Part shown: positions 6,389-11,653 of the stretch, in pieces | Numbering within the stretch: the first letter of the stretch is position 1 | How the letters are laid out: every line of letters starts with the position of its first letter | From: JACDAN01 sp046714355 | GTDB taxonomy: Bacteria > Actinomycetota > Thermoleophilia > Gaiellales > Gaiellaceae | DNA: 11,653 nucleotides | Assembly: GCA_046714355.1 (NCBI GenBank) | Contig: JBKKAR010000125.1 | Coordinates: 1 to 11,653, forward strand | Direction of reading: 5' to 3' | Made by a program: the position numbers and the translations under genes | Notes under the pieces: model-generated | Told to the model about the DNA's origin: nothing | Database searches by the model: none | Seen by the model: the letters and a program-made list of their open reading frames with translations, nothing else

Positions 6389-7678
6389 CTAGACGCCTAC
6401 GGCCTGCTGCAGCTCGCACAGCTGGCGCAATCGCCCTTCTCGACGCGTGAAGGCGGCGACTACGCCGGGATCGAAGTGGCGGCCGGCTTGGGCGACGATC
6501 TCTTCGACCGCCCCTCCCCACGGAACCGCGCGCCGATACGGTCGATCGCTCGTCATCGCATCGAGCGCGTCGGCGACGGCGAAGATCCGTGCGCCGAGCG
6601 GAATCTGGGTCTCCGCAAGGTGATCCGGGTAACCGGCGCCGTCCCAGCGTTCGTGGTGCGAACGAACAACCCGAAGCCCCTCGCCTCGGAGGAGCGCGAC
6701 TCCCGCGAGCAACTCGGCGCCGACGACCGGATGCCGCTGGACGAGATGCAGCTCGTCCTTCGTCAGCGGGCCGGGCTTGTTCATGATCCGGTCGGGCATC
6801 CCGATCTTGCCGACGTCGTGGAGCAGGAAGCCATACTCGAGGCTCGGGTCTTCGAGAAGCCGACGGTCGACGGCCTCCGTCAGCTCGAGCGCGTAGCGCT
6901 GGACACGGAGCGCGTGAAGGCCCGTCAACGGGTCTTTCGCCTCAAGCGCGTCGGCAAGAGCGGTCACCGTCTCTCGATAGGCATGTTGGAGGAGCCGTCG
7001 CTGCCCCCGCTCGACGTCGACCAGGCGCGCGAGGTCGCGCGCATAGAGGAGGATCTGTTCATCGCCACTTCGCGGGGCTTCGACGCTGAGCTGGCGGCCT
7101 GCGCCGGTCAGCCGATCGATCAAGCCAAGGAGCTCGAGCGGGCTGAACGGCTTGTGCAGAATCCCGTCCGCACCGGCGGCCTTGGCCTCGCTTTCGCCAT
7201 TTTCCGAGCCCGTGAGCAGGATGACGACCGGCGAGCCTTCAGTATCGCGCTTCAGCCGCCGGCAGAACGCGATCCCGTCCGCGCCCGGAAGGCCGATGTC
7301 GAGGATGACGACGGAAGGACGCCAGAAGCGAACTACGCCGGACGCGGTCTCGGCAGAGCCAGCTTCCTCGACGGCGAACTCGTCTGCACCGAAGGTCGTC
7401 CGGAGCAGCAGGCGCAGCGCAGGGTCGTCGTCGACGACGAGGATGCGACGCCGCCCTCCAAAATTCGGAACGGCCGCAACCCGGGTCTCTCCGCCAGCCG
7501 TCACCGCGCCGCGATCGGTCTGGAGCCGACGTTCTTGCTTGTCGAAGAGCCGGACGGAGCGTCCGACGAACGACGTCACCGCGGCGGCCAGCAGCAGCCA
7601 CCCGACGATTCCCAGCACCAGCAAGTAGAGCCACCCGGCGGCCGCGAACATTTCCCCTATCGCTGCGACGTTGATCAC
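6389..7678 (-). CDS. Membrane-anchored response regulator with HD-GYP domain (predicted c-di-GMP phosphodiesterase)
   Basis: A 429-residue signalling protein with domains TM-REC-HD-GYP. Residues 13-37 form one hydrophobic helix. REC spans about 78-192: acidic pocket DDD (83-85), phospho-acceptor Asp127 in VVILDIGLPG, Thr156 and Lys176 in LHKPFSP. A helical linker (205-245) leads to HD-GYP (about 246-415) with His255, the HD pair in FLLHDVGKIGMPD (284-296), His316, HHERWDGAGYP (341-351) and DALDAMTSDRPYR (370-382). All expected metal and GYP residues are visible, so hydrolysis of c-di-GMP is plausible. The usual REC/HD-GYP proteins are soluble; a membrane helix in front of REC is less common. 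Start GTG 7678 follows GAAGGGG; an alternative ATG 10 codons in would shorten the tail before the helix. No histidine kinase is nearby. Confidence 0.9.
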   Translation of the reverse strand: MINVAAIGEMFAAAGWLYLLVLGIVGWLLLAAAVTSFVGRSVRLFDKQERRLQTDRGAVTAGGETRVAAVPNFGGRRRILVVDDDPALRLLLRTTFGADEFAVEEAGSAETASGVVRFWRPSVVILDIGLPGADGIAFCRRLKRDTEGSPVVILLTGSENGESEAKAAGADGILHKPFSPLELLGLIDRLTGAGRQLSVEAPRSGDEQILLYARDLARLVDVERGQRRLLQHAYRETVTALADALEAKDPLTGLHALRVQRYALELTEAVDRRLLEDPSLEYGFLLHDVGKIGMPDRIMNKPGPLTKDELHLVQRHPVVGAELLAGVALLRGEGLRVVRSHHERWDGAGYPDHLAETQIPLGARIFAVADALDAMTSDRPYRRAVPWGGAVEEIVAQAGRHFDPGVVAAFTRREGRLRQLCELQQAVGV

Positions 7679-7756
7679 CCAACCCCTTCGGGACTACACG
7701 CCGCAGCGGCACCGCAGACACAGTATTGAGCACGTTTTCGCCGGCGGGTGACCGAA

Positions 7757-7772
7757 TCCCTCGTTCGAGGGA
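7757..7772. other. Short palindrome in the divergent spacer
   Basis: tccctcg and cgaggga flank a tt, giving a near-perfect 16-bp palindrome halfway between the divergent HD-GYP gene (start 7678) and the small gene at 7857. The place and symmetry fit an operator for a dimeric regulator; there is no direct proof. Confidence 0.35.
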
Positions 7773-7856
7773 CGGGAAGGTGAGCCGAACGGTCAGGCGA
7801 ATCTGGACGAACGGGCGGTATGCGTAGACGCCGACTGTCCCAATGCTTCGTCGGCG

Positions 7857-8090
7857 ATGCGTGTCCGAGTCAGCGATACCGCTTTCACCGACGAGCTCGC
7901 CGAGCACCTTCGCTCACGACGCGACACGATCGTCGAAAAGATCGCCGAAGACGAGCTCGAGGTGTCGCTCGTCGGCTCGCTCGACGCATCCACCATGCAG
8001 ATGGAGATCTATCTCCGGATACGGGCGTGGGAGTCCGGTGCGGACGGGAAGGGCGTCAGTGTCGAGGTCATCCCGACCGGGGCGGCCTAG
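7857..8090 (+). CDS. Conserved hypothetical small protein, 77 aa
   Basis: Soluble small protein starting MRVRVSDTAFTDELAEHLRS, then RRDTIVEKIAEDELEVSLVG, a central SLDASTMQMEIYLRIRAWES and a short tail ending in EVIPTGAA. The pattern VRVSD - DEL..HLRS - IVEKIAEDELEV - A...EIYLRIRAW resembles a small alpha/beta family I have seen repeatedly in Thermoleophilia-type genomes, with no known function. Predicted layout is beta-alpha-beta-beta-alpha-beta. ATG 7857 has no strong ribosome site (only a weak GGCG just upstream), so the start is uncertain. It is divergent from the HD-GYP gene with a 178-nt spacer, and convergent with the coiled-coil gene. Confidence 0.6.
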   Translation: MRVRVSDTAFTDELAEHLRSRRDTIVEKIAEDELEVSLVGSLDASTMQMEIYLRIRAWESGADGKGVSVEVIPTGAA

Positions 8091-8097
8091 GAGCTCT

Positions 8098-8129
8098 GTC
8101 GTGTTAGAGGAGCGTCGTGTTAGAGGAGC
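8098..8129. repeat. Tandem 16-bp direct repeat (two units)
   Basis: gtcgtgttagaggagc occurs twice back to back (8098-8113 and 8114-8129), 7 nt after the stop of the 77-aa gene. Two perfect units suggest a recent slippage duplication; each contains gaggag, but no gene starts directly after. Confidence 0.6.
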
Positions 8130-8145
8130 GGCGAACGAATCGGAG

Positions 8146-8163
8146 CTTTTCTCTGCGGAAAAG
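8146..8163. terminator. Weak hairpin between convergent genes
   Basis: cttttc (8146-8151) pairs with gaaaag (8158-8163) around a 6-nt loop. It lies between the stops of the convergent genes ending at 8090 and 8220, which fits a shared terminator, but the stem is short and AT-rich. Confidence 0.3.
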
Positions 8164-8219
8164 GGGGACAGTCAGGCTCGCCCGGTGACTCGAGGGTCGA
8201 CGCCCGTCGCAGCAGCCCC

Positions 8220-8804
8220 TCAGCGGCGGCGTTCGACGTTGAGCGCGTCCACGAGCGCCTCATCCTGAGGCGCCTTCTCTTCGGGCTCCACGAGCGCGTC
8301 CTGGAGCTGGGCAGCCAGATCGCGGAGACTCTCTAGCACGCGCTGCCTTCGCTCTTCGAGCATCTTCGCCTCTCTTTTGAGCGTCTCGTGCCGCTGGCCA
8401 ACCTCACGCTCGATCTGCTCGGCTTTCTTCTGCGCCGCCTCCTGCAGCTCCTTGGCCTCCTCCTCCGCGTCCGCGAGGACCCGGCGGGCCTCCGTTTCGA
8501 CGCTGCGGCGATGCTGCGTGCCGTACGAGTCGGCGGCCTCGCGCATGTCGCGCGCGTACTCGTCCGCCTCGGCCCGGGTCCGCGCTGCCTCGCGGGTCAG
8601 CTCTTCGATCCGCGCGGCCGCCTGCTGCTCCGCTTGCTGCACGATCTCGCGCGCCTCCCGGCTGGCGCTCTGCCCGATGTCCTCCGCGGCCGCCTCGGCC
8701 GCCTCGATGATCGCGTTCACCTTGCCGCCGATGTCCGCTTGGCTCCGCGAGTCACGCGGCTCCTCAGGCTCTGCCGTGGTGTCTTCCTCTGGACGATCTG
8801 GCAT
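8220..8804 (-). CDS. DivIVA-like coiled-coil protein, 194 aa
   Basis: Highly charged, nearly all-helical cytosolic protein. After an acidic disordered N-terminus (1-24, rich in Glu, Asp and Pro) comes ADIGGKVNAIIEAAEAAAED (24-43), an opening typical of actinobacterial DivIVA-like or cell-division-initiation coiled coils, then heptad-like Ala/Glu/Arg repeats (44-170) including RRVLADAEEEAKELQEAAQK, and an acidic tail. It contains no cysteine, no membrane helix and no enzymatic motif. A scaffold role at the cell pole, septum or membrane is the usual inference for this type, but the N-terminal membrane-binding DivIVA domain is not clearly present. ATG 8804 is preceded by AAGGAG with about 8-nt spacing. 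It is the only gene in its unit. Confidence 0.75.
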   Translation of the reverse strand: MPDRPEEDTTAEPEEPRDSRSQADIGGKVNAIIEAAEAAAEDIGQSASREAREIVQQAEQQAAARIEELTREAARTRAEADEYARDMREAADSYGTQHRRSVETEARRVLADAEEEAKELQEAAQKKAEQIEREVGQRHETLKREAKMLEERRQRVLESLRDLAAQLQDALVEPEEKAPQDEALVDALNVERRR

Positions 8805-8876
8805 CGATCAGCTCCTTCGTTCGAGCCGCAGCGGGCGGACAGTTATTGCAGCTCGGCGTCCAGGTTGCAAGTCATA

Positions 8877-8922
8877 CGGCAGGGAGAGGACGCCTTCCAG
8901 GGTTCAAATTCCTCCCCTGCCG
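8877..8922. other. Strong hairpin with tRNA-like T arm (possible tRNA 3' remnant)
   Basis: cggcagggagagg (8877-8889) pairs with cctcccctgccg (8911-8922) with one bulged A, giving about 12 base pairs. The loop contains gggttcaaattcc, which looks like a tRNA T arm, and the 3' strand CCCTGCC-GCT has the place of an acceptor strand with GGCAGGG as its partner. A D arm and an anticodon arm are missing, so this is not a working tRNA. It may be a deleted tRNA, the variable arm plus 3' end of a long-arm tRNA (Leu/Ser type), or a terminator-like hairpin in the spacer left of the VanZ-like gene. Confidence 0.4.
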
Positions 8923-9076
8923 CTGCGCGGGTTCTCCGGAGGCGAGCTCCCCCGTCGGCCTCGAGGGCCGCCAAGGCCTCCCGTCGTCAGGTGAAGCGGC
9001 GGCAACATCATCGTCACGAGTCAGCTAACGCACCACCTTCGGTTTCCGTTCAGTCGCCGACAGCAACACTGGCCGT

Positions 9077-9505
9077 ATGCGGCTGATCTTGTACGCAGCG
9101 TGCGTGCTCTTGGTGCTTGGCGGGATCGCTATCGCGGTGGCAGTAACTGGACGAAGACCCGCAGCCGTTCGCGCGAACCCACGCTTCCGACCCCCCGCTC
9201 GCCTCGACCTAGCGTTATTTGCCTCGGTCGCCGCAATCATCGCGGTCACGTTCGTTCCTACGCCCGGTGGACTTGATGTGCACCTCACGCCCCTCGAGGA
9301 CATCATTGCCGCGTTCACCCCACCCCTCCAGCGCTCGCATCTGCTCGGAGTGGCCGGCAACGTGTTTCTCTTCGCCCCGCTCGGGGCCGTCTTACGTTTC
9401 CGCGGGCTCCCACTCAATAAAGCTGTCCTCGCCGGGGTCGTGTTGGGCCATTTGGTAGCCGCGCGCTCGACCTGTTCGCTGCGACGACGGCAGCGCCGGA
9501 GCTAA
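9077..9505 (+). CDS. VanZ-like membrane protein, probably truncated
   Basis: Short membrane protein (142 aa) with an N-terminal helix LILYAACVLLVLGGIAIAVAV (3-23), a second around LALFASVAAIIAVTFVP (45-61), and the VanZ-family stretch GVAGNVFLFAPLGAVLRF (91-108) followed by LNKAVLAGVVLGHL (113-126). In intact VanZ proteins the last helix pair is followed by E-x-x-Q and a DVDD-x-x-N-x-x-G motif; both are missing, and the product ends in a basic string of Arg and Ser. The jump from AGVV to LGHLVA looks like loss of the central EVLQ-to-NTLGA part, and one frame over the sequence continues RALDLFAATTAAPELK. I read it as a decayed VanZ homologue. ATG 9077 lacks a clear ribosome site. VanZ itself gives teicoplanin resistance, but most homologues have unknown roles. 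Confidence 0.6.
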   Translation: MRLILYAACVLLVLGGIAIAVAVTGRRPAAVRANPRFRPPARLDLALFASVAAIIAVTFVPTPGGLDVHLTPLEDIIAAFTPPLQRSHLLGVAGNVFLFAPLGAVLRFRGLPLNKAVLAGVVLGHLVAARSTCSLRRRQRRS

Positions 9506-9733
9506 AGCACCAGACGACGGCGGAGCTCGAGTCTCCGTACATGGAAGCAGCTGACGTAGCTCTCGGAGGAGGCGCGCCGCGGCGTACAACCCAGACTTCT
9601 GATCGTCGGTGAGTGGCTCGCCATGCCCCGGAGCGGGAAGCACGGCTCAACCGTACTCTCGTGGCGCGCCCTGATCAGTCAACAAGCGACGGCGGCGGAG
9701 GGTAGCGGGCGCCGGCGCGCCGAGAGAAAACCC

Positions 9734-9814
9734 CTACCGTCGTCGGTTGTAGCCGAAGCCGCCCAGGAGAAACACGATCAAGAGGATGATGAGAACCCAA
9801 ACCCAGATCGACAC
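9734..9814 (-). CDS. 26-residue single-helix membrane protein
   Basis: GTG at 9814 is preceded by GGAGG with 8-nt spacing, a very good ribosome site, and opens MSIWVWVLIILLIVFLLGGF followed by GYNRRR and TAG. The product has one hydrophobic helix (2-20), a Gly-Phe-Gly-Tyr turn and a basic tail, so it would sit with its C-terminus in the cytosol by the positive-inside rule. It is 78 nt downstream of the CBS-domain gene on the same strand, probably co-transcribed. Tiny proteins ending in GGFGY-basic are found in other bacteria, without known function. Its size makes it easy to miss. The strength of the ribosome site and helix composition are the evidence; there is no homology search behind this. 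Confidence 0.6.
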   Translation of the reverse strand: MSIWVWVLIILLIVFLLGGFGYNRRR

Positions 9815-9892
9815 CGACTTTTCCTCCGTCCCTTCCGCTTCCGTGGTTGCGGACGTGCCTTCCGCGCCGCTTTGACACGTTCTGTGCGTCGG

Positions 9893-10333
9893 CTACAGCT
9901 GCCGCGGCCCTTGGGGCGGCTTGGAAATCTCCGCGAGCATCTCGCCCACGGACTTGTCCTTCGCCTCAAGCGCGACGTCGGCCTGGGACACCACGCCAAC
10001 GAGCCGATTCTCATCGTCCACGACCAGCAGGCGCCGCACCTGATGCTGTGCCATCAGCTGAAGCGCGTCCGAAAGATCGTGATCGGGCCCCACCGTAACG
10101 AGCTCGCCCGACGAAACCTCCCTAGCAGGCATACCTCGCGGATCCTTCCCTTTGGCGATCGCTCGAACGACGATGTCGCGATCGGTGATCATTCCCGCGA
10201 GCTGCTCCCCGTCGAGGATGGGAATCGCGCCTACGTCTTCAGCCTCCATCAGCTCGGCGACCTGATTTAGCGGCGTATCGGGCGCCACACAGCGCGGGCG
10301 CGTGGTCATCACATCGCGTACGTTCGTTCCCAT
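9893..10333 (-). CDS. CBS-domain pair protein, 146 aa (Hrp1-like)
   Basis: Soluble protein made of two CBS modules, the Bateman unit that senses adenosine nucleotides or SAM. CBS1 covers about 5-62: VRDVMTTRP (5-13), ELMEAEDVGAIPILDGEQL (27-45), AGMITDRDIVVRAIA (46-60). CBS2 covers about 70-128: REVSSGELVTVGPD, ALQLMAQHQVRRLLVVDDEN (90-109), LVGVVSQADVAL (111-122). The GxITDRD and GVVSQAD ends are the usual ribose/phosphate contacts. Length and lay-out are like Mycobacterium Hrp1, a stand-alone CBS protein. ATG 10333 has GGAGG 6 nt upstream, which fixes the start. The 26-residue membrane protein lies downstream on the same strand; no enzyme or channel is fused to it. Confidence 0.92.
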   Translation of the reverse strand: MGTNVRDVMTTRPRCVAPDTPLNQVAELMEAEDVGAIPILDGEQLAGMITDRDIVVRAIAKGKDPRGMPAREVSSGELVTVGPDHDLSDALQLMAQHQVRRLLVVDDENRLVGVVSQADVALEAKDKSVGEMLAEISKPPQGPRQL

Positions 10334-10574
10334 TGCGTCCTCCTTTGTCTACGTGACGCAGATTACTCCCACCGACACAACGGCGCGTGCATGTGATGCC
10401 CTGTATCACCAACAAGGCATCCCCGGTGAAGCCGCGGCATTGCGCCTACTTTCTCAGGAGGCGGTCGGCGTCGATTGCGCCTAGCTATCGGCCGTCTGCG
10501 CGGTGTGTCAGATGCGTGTCTCTCTCGCCTGAGGATCGTGCTGCGCCAAGAAGGCGGAAACCGCTAGTTGAGCT

Positions 10575-10618
10575 AAGCCGACGCCCGGACTCGAACCGGG
10601 GACCCCTTCATTACGAGG
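10575..10618 (-). repeat. tRNA-Thr(CGT)-like 3'-half fragment, copy 2 (candidate att scar)
   Basis: Same 44-bp tRNA 3' half as at 4326-4369, same strand, with a single difference in the anticodon stem (TGAAG here, TCAAG there). T stem CCCGG/CCGGG and acceptor strand CGTCGGC are intact. Upstream of the anticodon loop the bases (CGCTC) do not pair with TGAAG and no D arm follows, so this too lacks its 5' half. The flanks on both sides differ from those of copy 1; identity stops sharply at the anticodon loop, a usual crossover place of tyrosine recombinases. Confidence 0.75.
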
Positions 10619-10714
10619 AGCGGGCGGCTGGGGACTCAGGGGGACTAAGGGGCACGGTTGAGCCGTTTCCGGCGCAAGAAGAAGGCTGTGTTTCCCCGGC
10701 GCTCCCCGGTTCTA

Positions 10715-10810
10715 CTCACCAATAGCTCACCAACTAGGGGACGGCGTTTCGATTGGCGAGACGCCCTCGGCCTACTAGGAGGGTTTGGCGAAACGATTGG
10801 CGAAACGGCC
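10715..10810. repeat. Palindromic repeat copies R2a and R2b
   Basis: Starts with two near-identical units ctcaccaatag (10715-10725) and ctcaccaactag (10726-10737). R2a is ggcgtttcgattggcgagac plus gcc (10743-10765), a 9-bp stem with one G-T pair and 5-nt loop. R2b begins ctaggagggtttggcg (10775-10790) and holds ggcgaaacg twice with att between (10787-10807). It lies just downstream of the broken DUF4190-like gene, whose other side carries copy R3. Confidence 0.65.
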
Positions 10811-10823
10811 CGACTCCGCAACC

Positions 10824-11289
10824 TCATTCTCCAAGGAGTTCGTTCGCCAAAAGCCAAATACCTGCTCCGACGACAAACGCAACAGCACCGAGCACGATCG
10901 CGGCGAGTGGCTTGGGTGCCCCTGCCTTCCGTTGCTGCACGTCGCCGTCCTTCCAAGCCGAGCGTGACAGCGAGTCCGCCGAGGATGATCGGGACGCTGA
11001 GCCAGAACGCCACTACTCCGGCGAGGCCGAGAACAGCAGAGACGAGGGCGACCTTCGCCGGACGGTTCGTCCTGCTCTCGCGGCGCCAGGCCCAACTTCC
11101 GAGGAGCGCGAACAGAGCAAGAGTCAGCACGACGATTAGTGGAGCCAGAACTTGCGCCTCGCTGTCTAGCTCCCAGATCCAGACGTCCTCGTTCTTCACG
11201 GCTTCGAGGCGGGGGAACAAGACGGCCGCCACCGCCGTAGCTGCGGCACCGATCCAAAGGTTTGTCTTCGGCGGCCGCGTCTCTCGCAT
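10824..11289 (-). pseudogene. DUF4190-like membrane protein with a one-base frameshift
   Basis: Starts MRETRPPKTNLWIGAAATAV and has helices at about 11-25, 47-66, 78-98 and 99-111, with KVALVSAVLGLAGVVAF and ILGGLAVTLGLEGRRRA resembling DUF4190-type proteins (helix pair, then a conserved Gly-rich turn and basic segment). After EGRGT the frame runs into Arg/Cys-rich sequence, but dropping one base in the run at about 10911-10920 gives KPLAAIVLGAVAFVVGAGIW and LLANELLGE, then TGA at 10824-10826: exactly the last helix expected. The intact product would be about 154 aa. Without the correction the frame runs on to 10645 through repeat R2. It may be a true mutation or a sequencing error in a C run. 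ATG 11289 has no clear ribosome site. Function unknown. Confidence 0.72.
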
Positions 11290-11347
11290 AGACGGTCGGA
11301 GCGTAATCGAAGGCGCCTGGGATGAGGGGTTCCGGTAGCCCTAATAT

Positions 11348-11390
11348 CTCACCAACTAGAAGGGTTTGGCGTTTCGGTTGGCGAAACGCC
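11348..11390. repeat. Palindromic repeat copy R3
   Basis: ctcaccaactag (11348-11359) is followed by aagggtttggcg and then by a perfect 9-bp stem ggcgtttcg / cgaaacgcc around gttgg (11368-11390). It shares the ctcaccaactag start with R2a and the gggtttggcg junction with R2b. It lies in the divergent spacer between the DUF4190-like gene and the gene at 11419. Confidence 0.65.
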
Positions 11391-11418
11391 TACCGAGCAT
11401 TCGTTTAGGATCGCCGCC

Positions 11419-11616
11419 ATGACAACGCGCCGGATTCTCTACGGGCTAGCGGCAATGATCGCCCTGTTCATCATCGGGTCGATCATCGGCGGCGTCTGGG
11501 ACGACAACGACACGGCCGGAGACATCACCGTGACTCTCTGGGCAATCAGCATCATCGGAGCGGCGCTTCTGCTTATCTGGCTCGCCGTTGTGATGGTGCG
11601 GAACCCGAGAAGCTAA
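11419..11616 (+). CDS. Small two-helix membrane protein, 65 aa
   Basis: Opens MTTRRILYGLAAMIALFIIG (helix 1 about 6-25), followed by an acidic loop GVWDDNDTAGD (25-35), then TLWAISIIGAALLLIWLAVVMV (helix 2 about 39-60) and a short basic tail RNPRS. Both ends are basic, which puts them in the cytosol with the acidic loop outside. ATG 11419 has only a weak AGGA 8 nt upstream. It resembles small membrane proteins common in actinobacteria but I recognise no family. A short hairpin (ctcgc 11633-11637 / gcgag 11644-11648) after the stop may be its terminator. It is divergent from the DUF4190-like gene, with repeat R3 in the spacer. Confidence 0.65.
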   Translation: MTTRRILYGLAAMIALFIIGSIIGGVWDDNDTAGDITVTLWAISIIGAALLLIWLAVVMVRNPRS

Positions 11617-11653
11617 GCCTCGAACCGAACGGCTCGCGCTCGGGCGAGAGTCG

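Larger units (their letters stand above)
10334..10823. other. Gene-free stretch with tRNA fragment and palindromic repeats
   Basis: These 490 nt carry the upstream region of the CBS gene (10334-10574), the second tRNA-Thr 3'-half copy (10575-10618), a GGGGACTCAGGGGGACTAAG-type G-rich run just right of it, and repeat unit R2 (10715-10810). The plus-strand frame through the tRNA gives the artefact peptide RRPDSNRGPLHYEE, widely seen as a false protein. I see no gene. Confidence 0.6.

Noticed and set aside
6368..7729. 453-aa plus-strand open frame opposite the HD-GYP gene
   Set aside because: It mirrors the minus-strand gene, where REC and HD-GYP motifs are unmistakable; its own product has no recognisable domain.
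8388..9086. Leu/Arg-rich 232-aa plus-strand frame
   Set aside because: Antisense of the coiled-coil gene; the Leu-rich look comes from reading Glu/Lys/Ala codons in reverse.
9392..9643. Minus-strand frame starting VLPAPGHGEPLTDDQK, reminiscent of the GHGEP end of metallo-beta-lactamase-fold proteins
   Set aside because: Only a few residues match, there is no ribosome site, and the second half is Pro/Ser/Arg-rich and antisense to the VanZ-like gene. At most a small relic.
10387..10725. Open frame with peptide RRPDSNRGPLHYEE
   Set aside because: This peptide is the known false translation of a tRNA 3' half; it lies exactly on copy 2 of the tRNA fragment.
1..11653. CRISPR array, integrase, transposase or a complete defence system
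   Set aside because: I found no regularly spaced direct repeats, no tyrosine or serine recombinase motifs, no DDE transposase and no nuclease or toxin-antitoxin pair. The repeats seen are irregularly placed and palindromic.

Overview
The window is GC-rich DNA with dense, short-spaced genes, frequent GTG starts and protein families typical of high-GC Gram-positive bacteria: a Usp-like protein with a WLTNDED-type motif, a BREX-unrelated LuxR-type ATPase remnant with FALELA wording, an SCO4226-like protein and a DivIVA-like coiled coil. I infer an actinobacterium, probably of the Thermoleophilia/Solirubrobacterales type; no rRNA or complete tRNA is present to settle this.

Region 1 (1-3000, minus strand) is a compact run of four genes reading right to left: an MFS transporter, a Usp-like protein, an amino-acid ABC substrate-binding lipoprotein, and the matching permease, which overlaps the binding-protein gene and runs off the left edge. 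The short gaps suggest one transcript. Region 2 (3000-4053) has, divergent from the MFS gene, a haem-oxygenase-fold diiron protein that keeps the residues known from the Chlamydia CADD p-aminobenzoate synthase. A convergent small alpha/beta-barrel protein follows, with a palindromic repeat between the two stops.

Region 3 (about 4100-10700) looks accreted and partly decayed. It is bracketed by two 44-bp copies (43/44 identical) of the 3' half of a tRNA-Thr(CGT)-like gene, both on the minus strand, with a third very degenerate copy near 6350. Such fragments are classic scars of tRNA-targeted integration, but no integrase is visible. Inside are a broken LuxR-type ATPase fragment joined directly to the C-terminal third of a vanadium-haloperoxidase/PAP2 protein, an intact SCO4226-like protein, a large membrane-anchored REC/HD-GYP protein (predicted c-di-GMP phosphodiesterase), a small conserved hypothetical protein divergent from it, a DivIVA-like coiled-coil protein, a truncated VanZ-like protein, and a CBS-domain protein followed by a 26-residue single-helix membrane protein that is too short for normal ORF calling.

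Region 4 (10700-11653) holds a DUF4190-like membrane protein gene broken by one frameshift and flanked on both sides by members of the same palindromic repeat family seen at 3744, then a short two-helix membrane protein. I found no CRISPR array, complete insertion sequence, integrase or clear defence system. The points most worth checking are the CADD-like enzyme, the tRNA scars and the dispersed repeat family.
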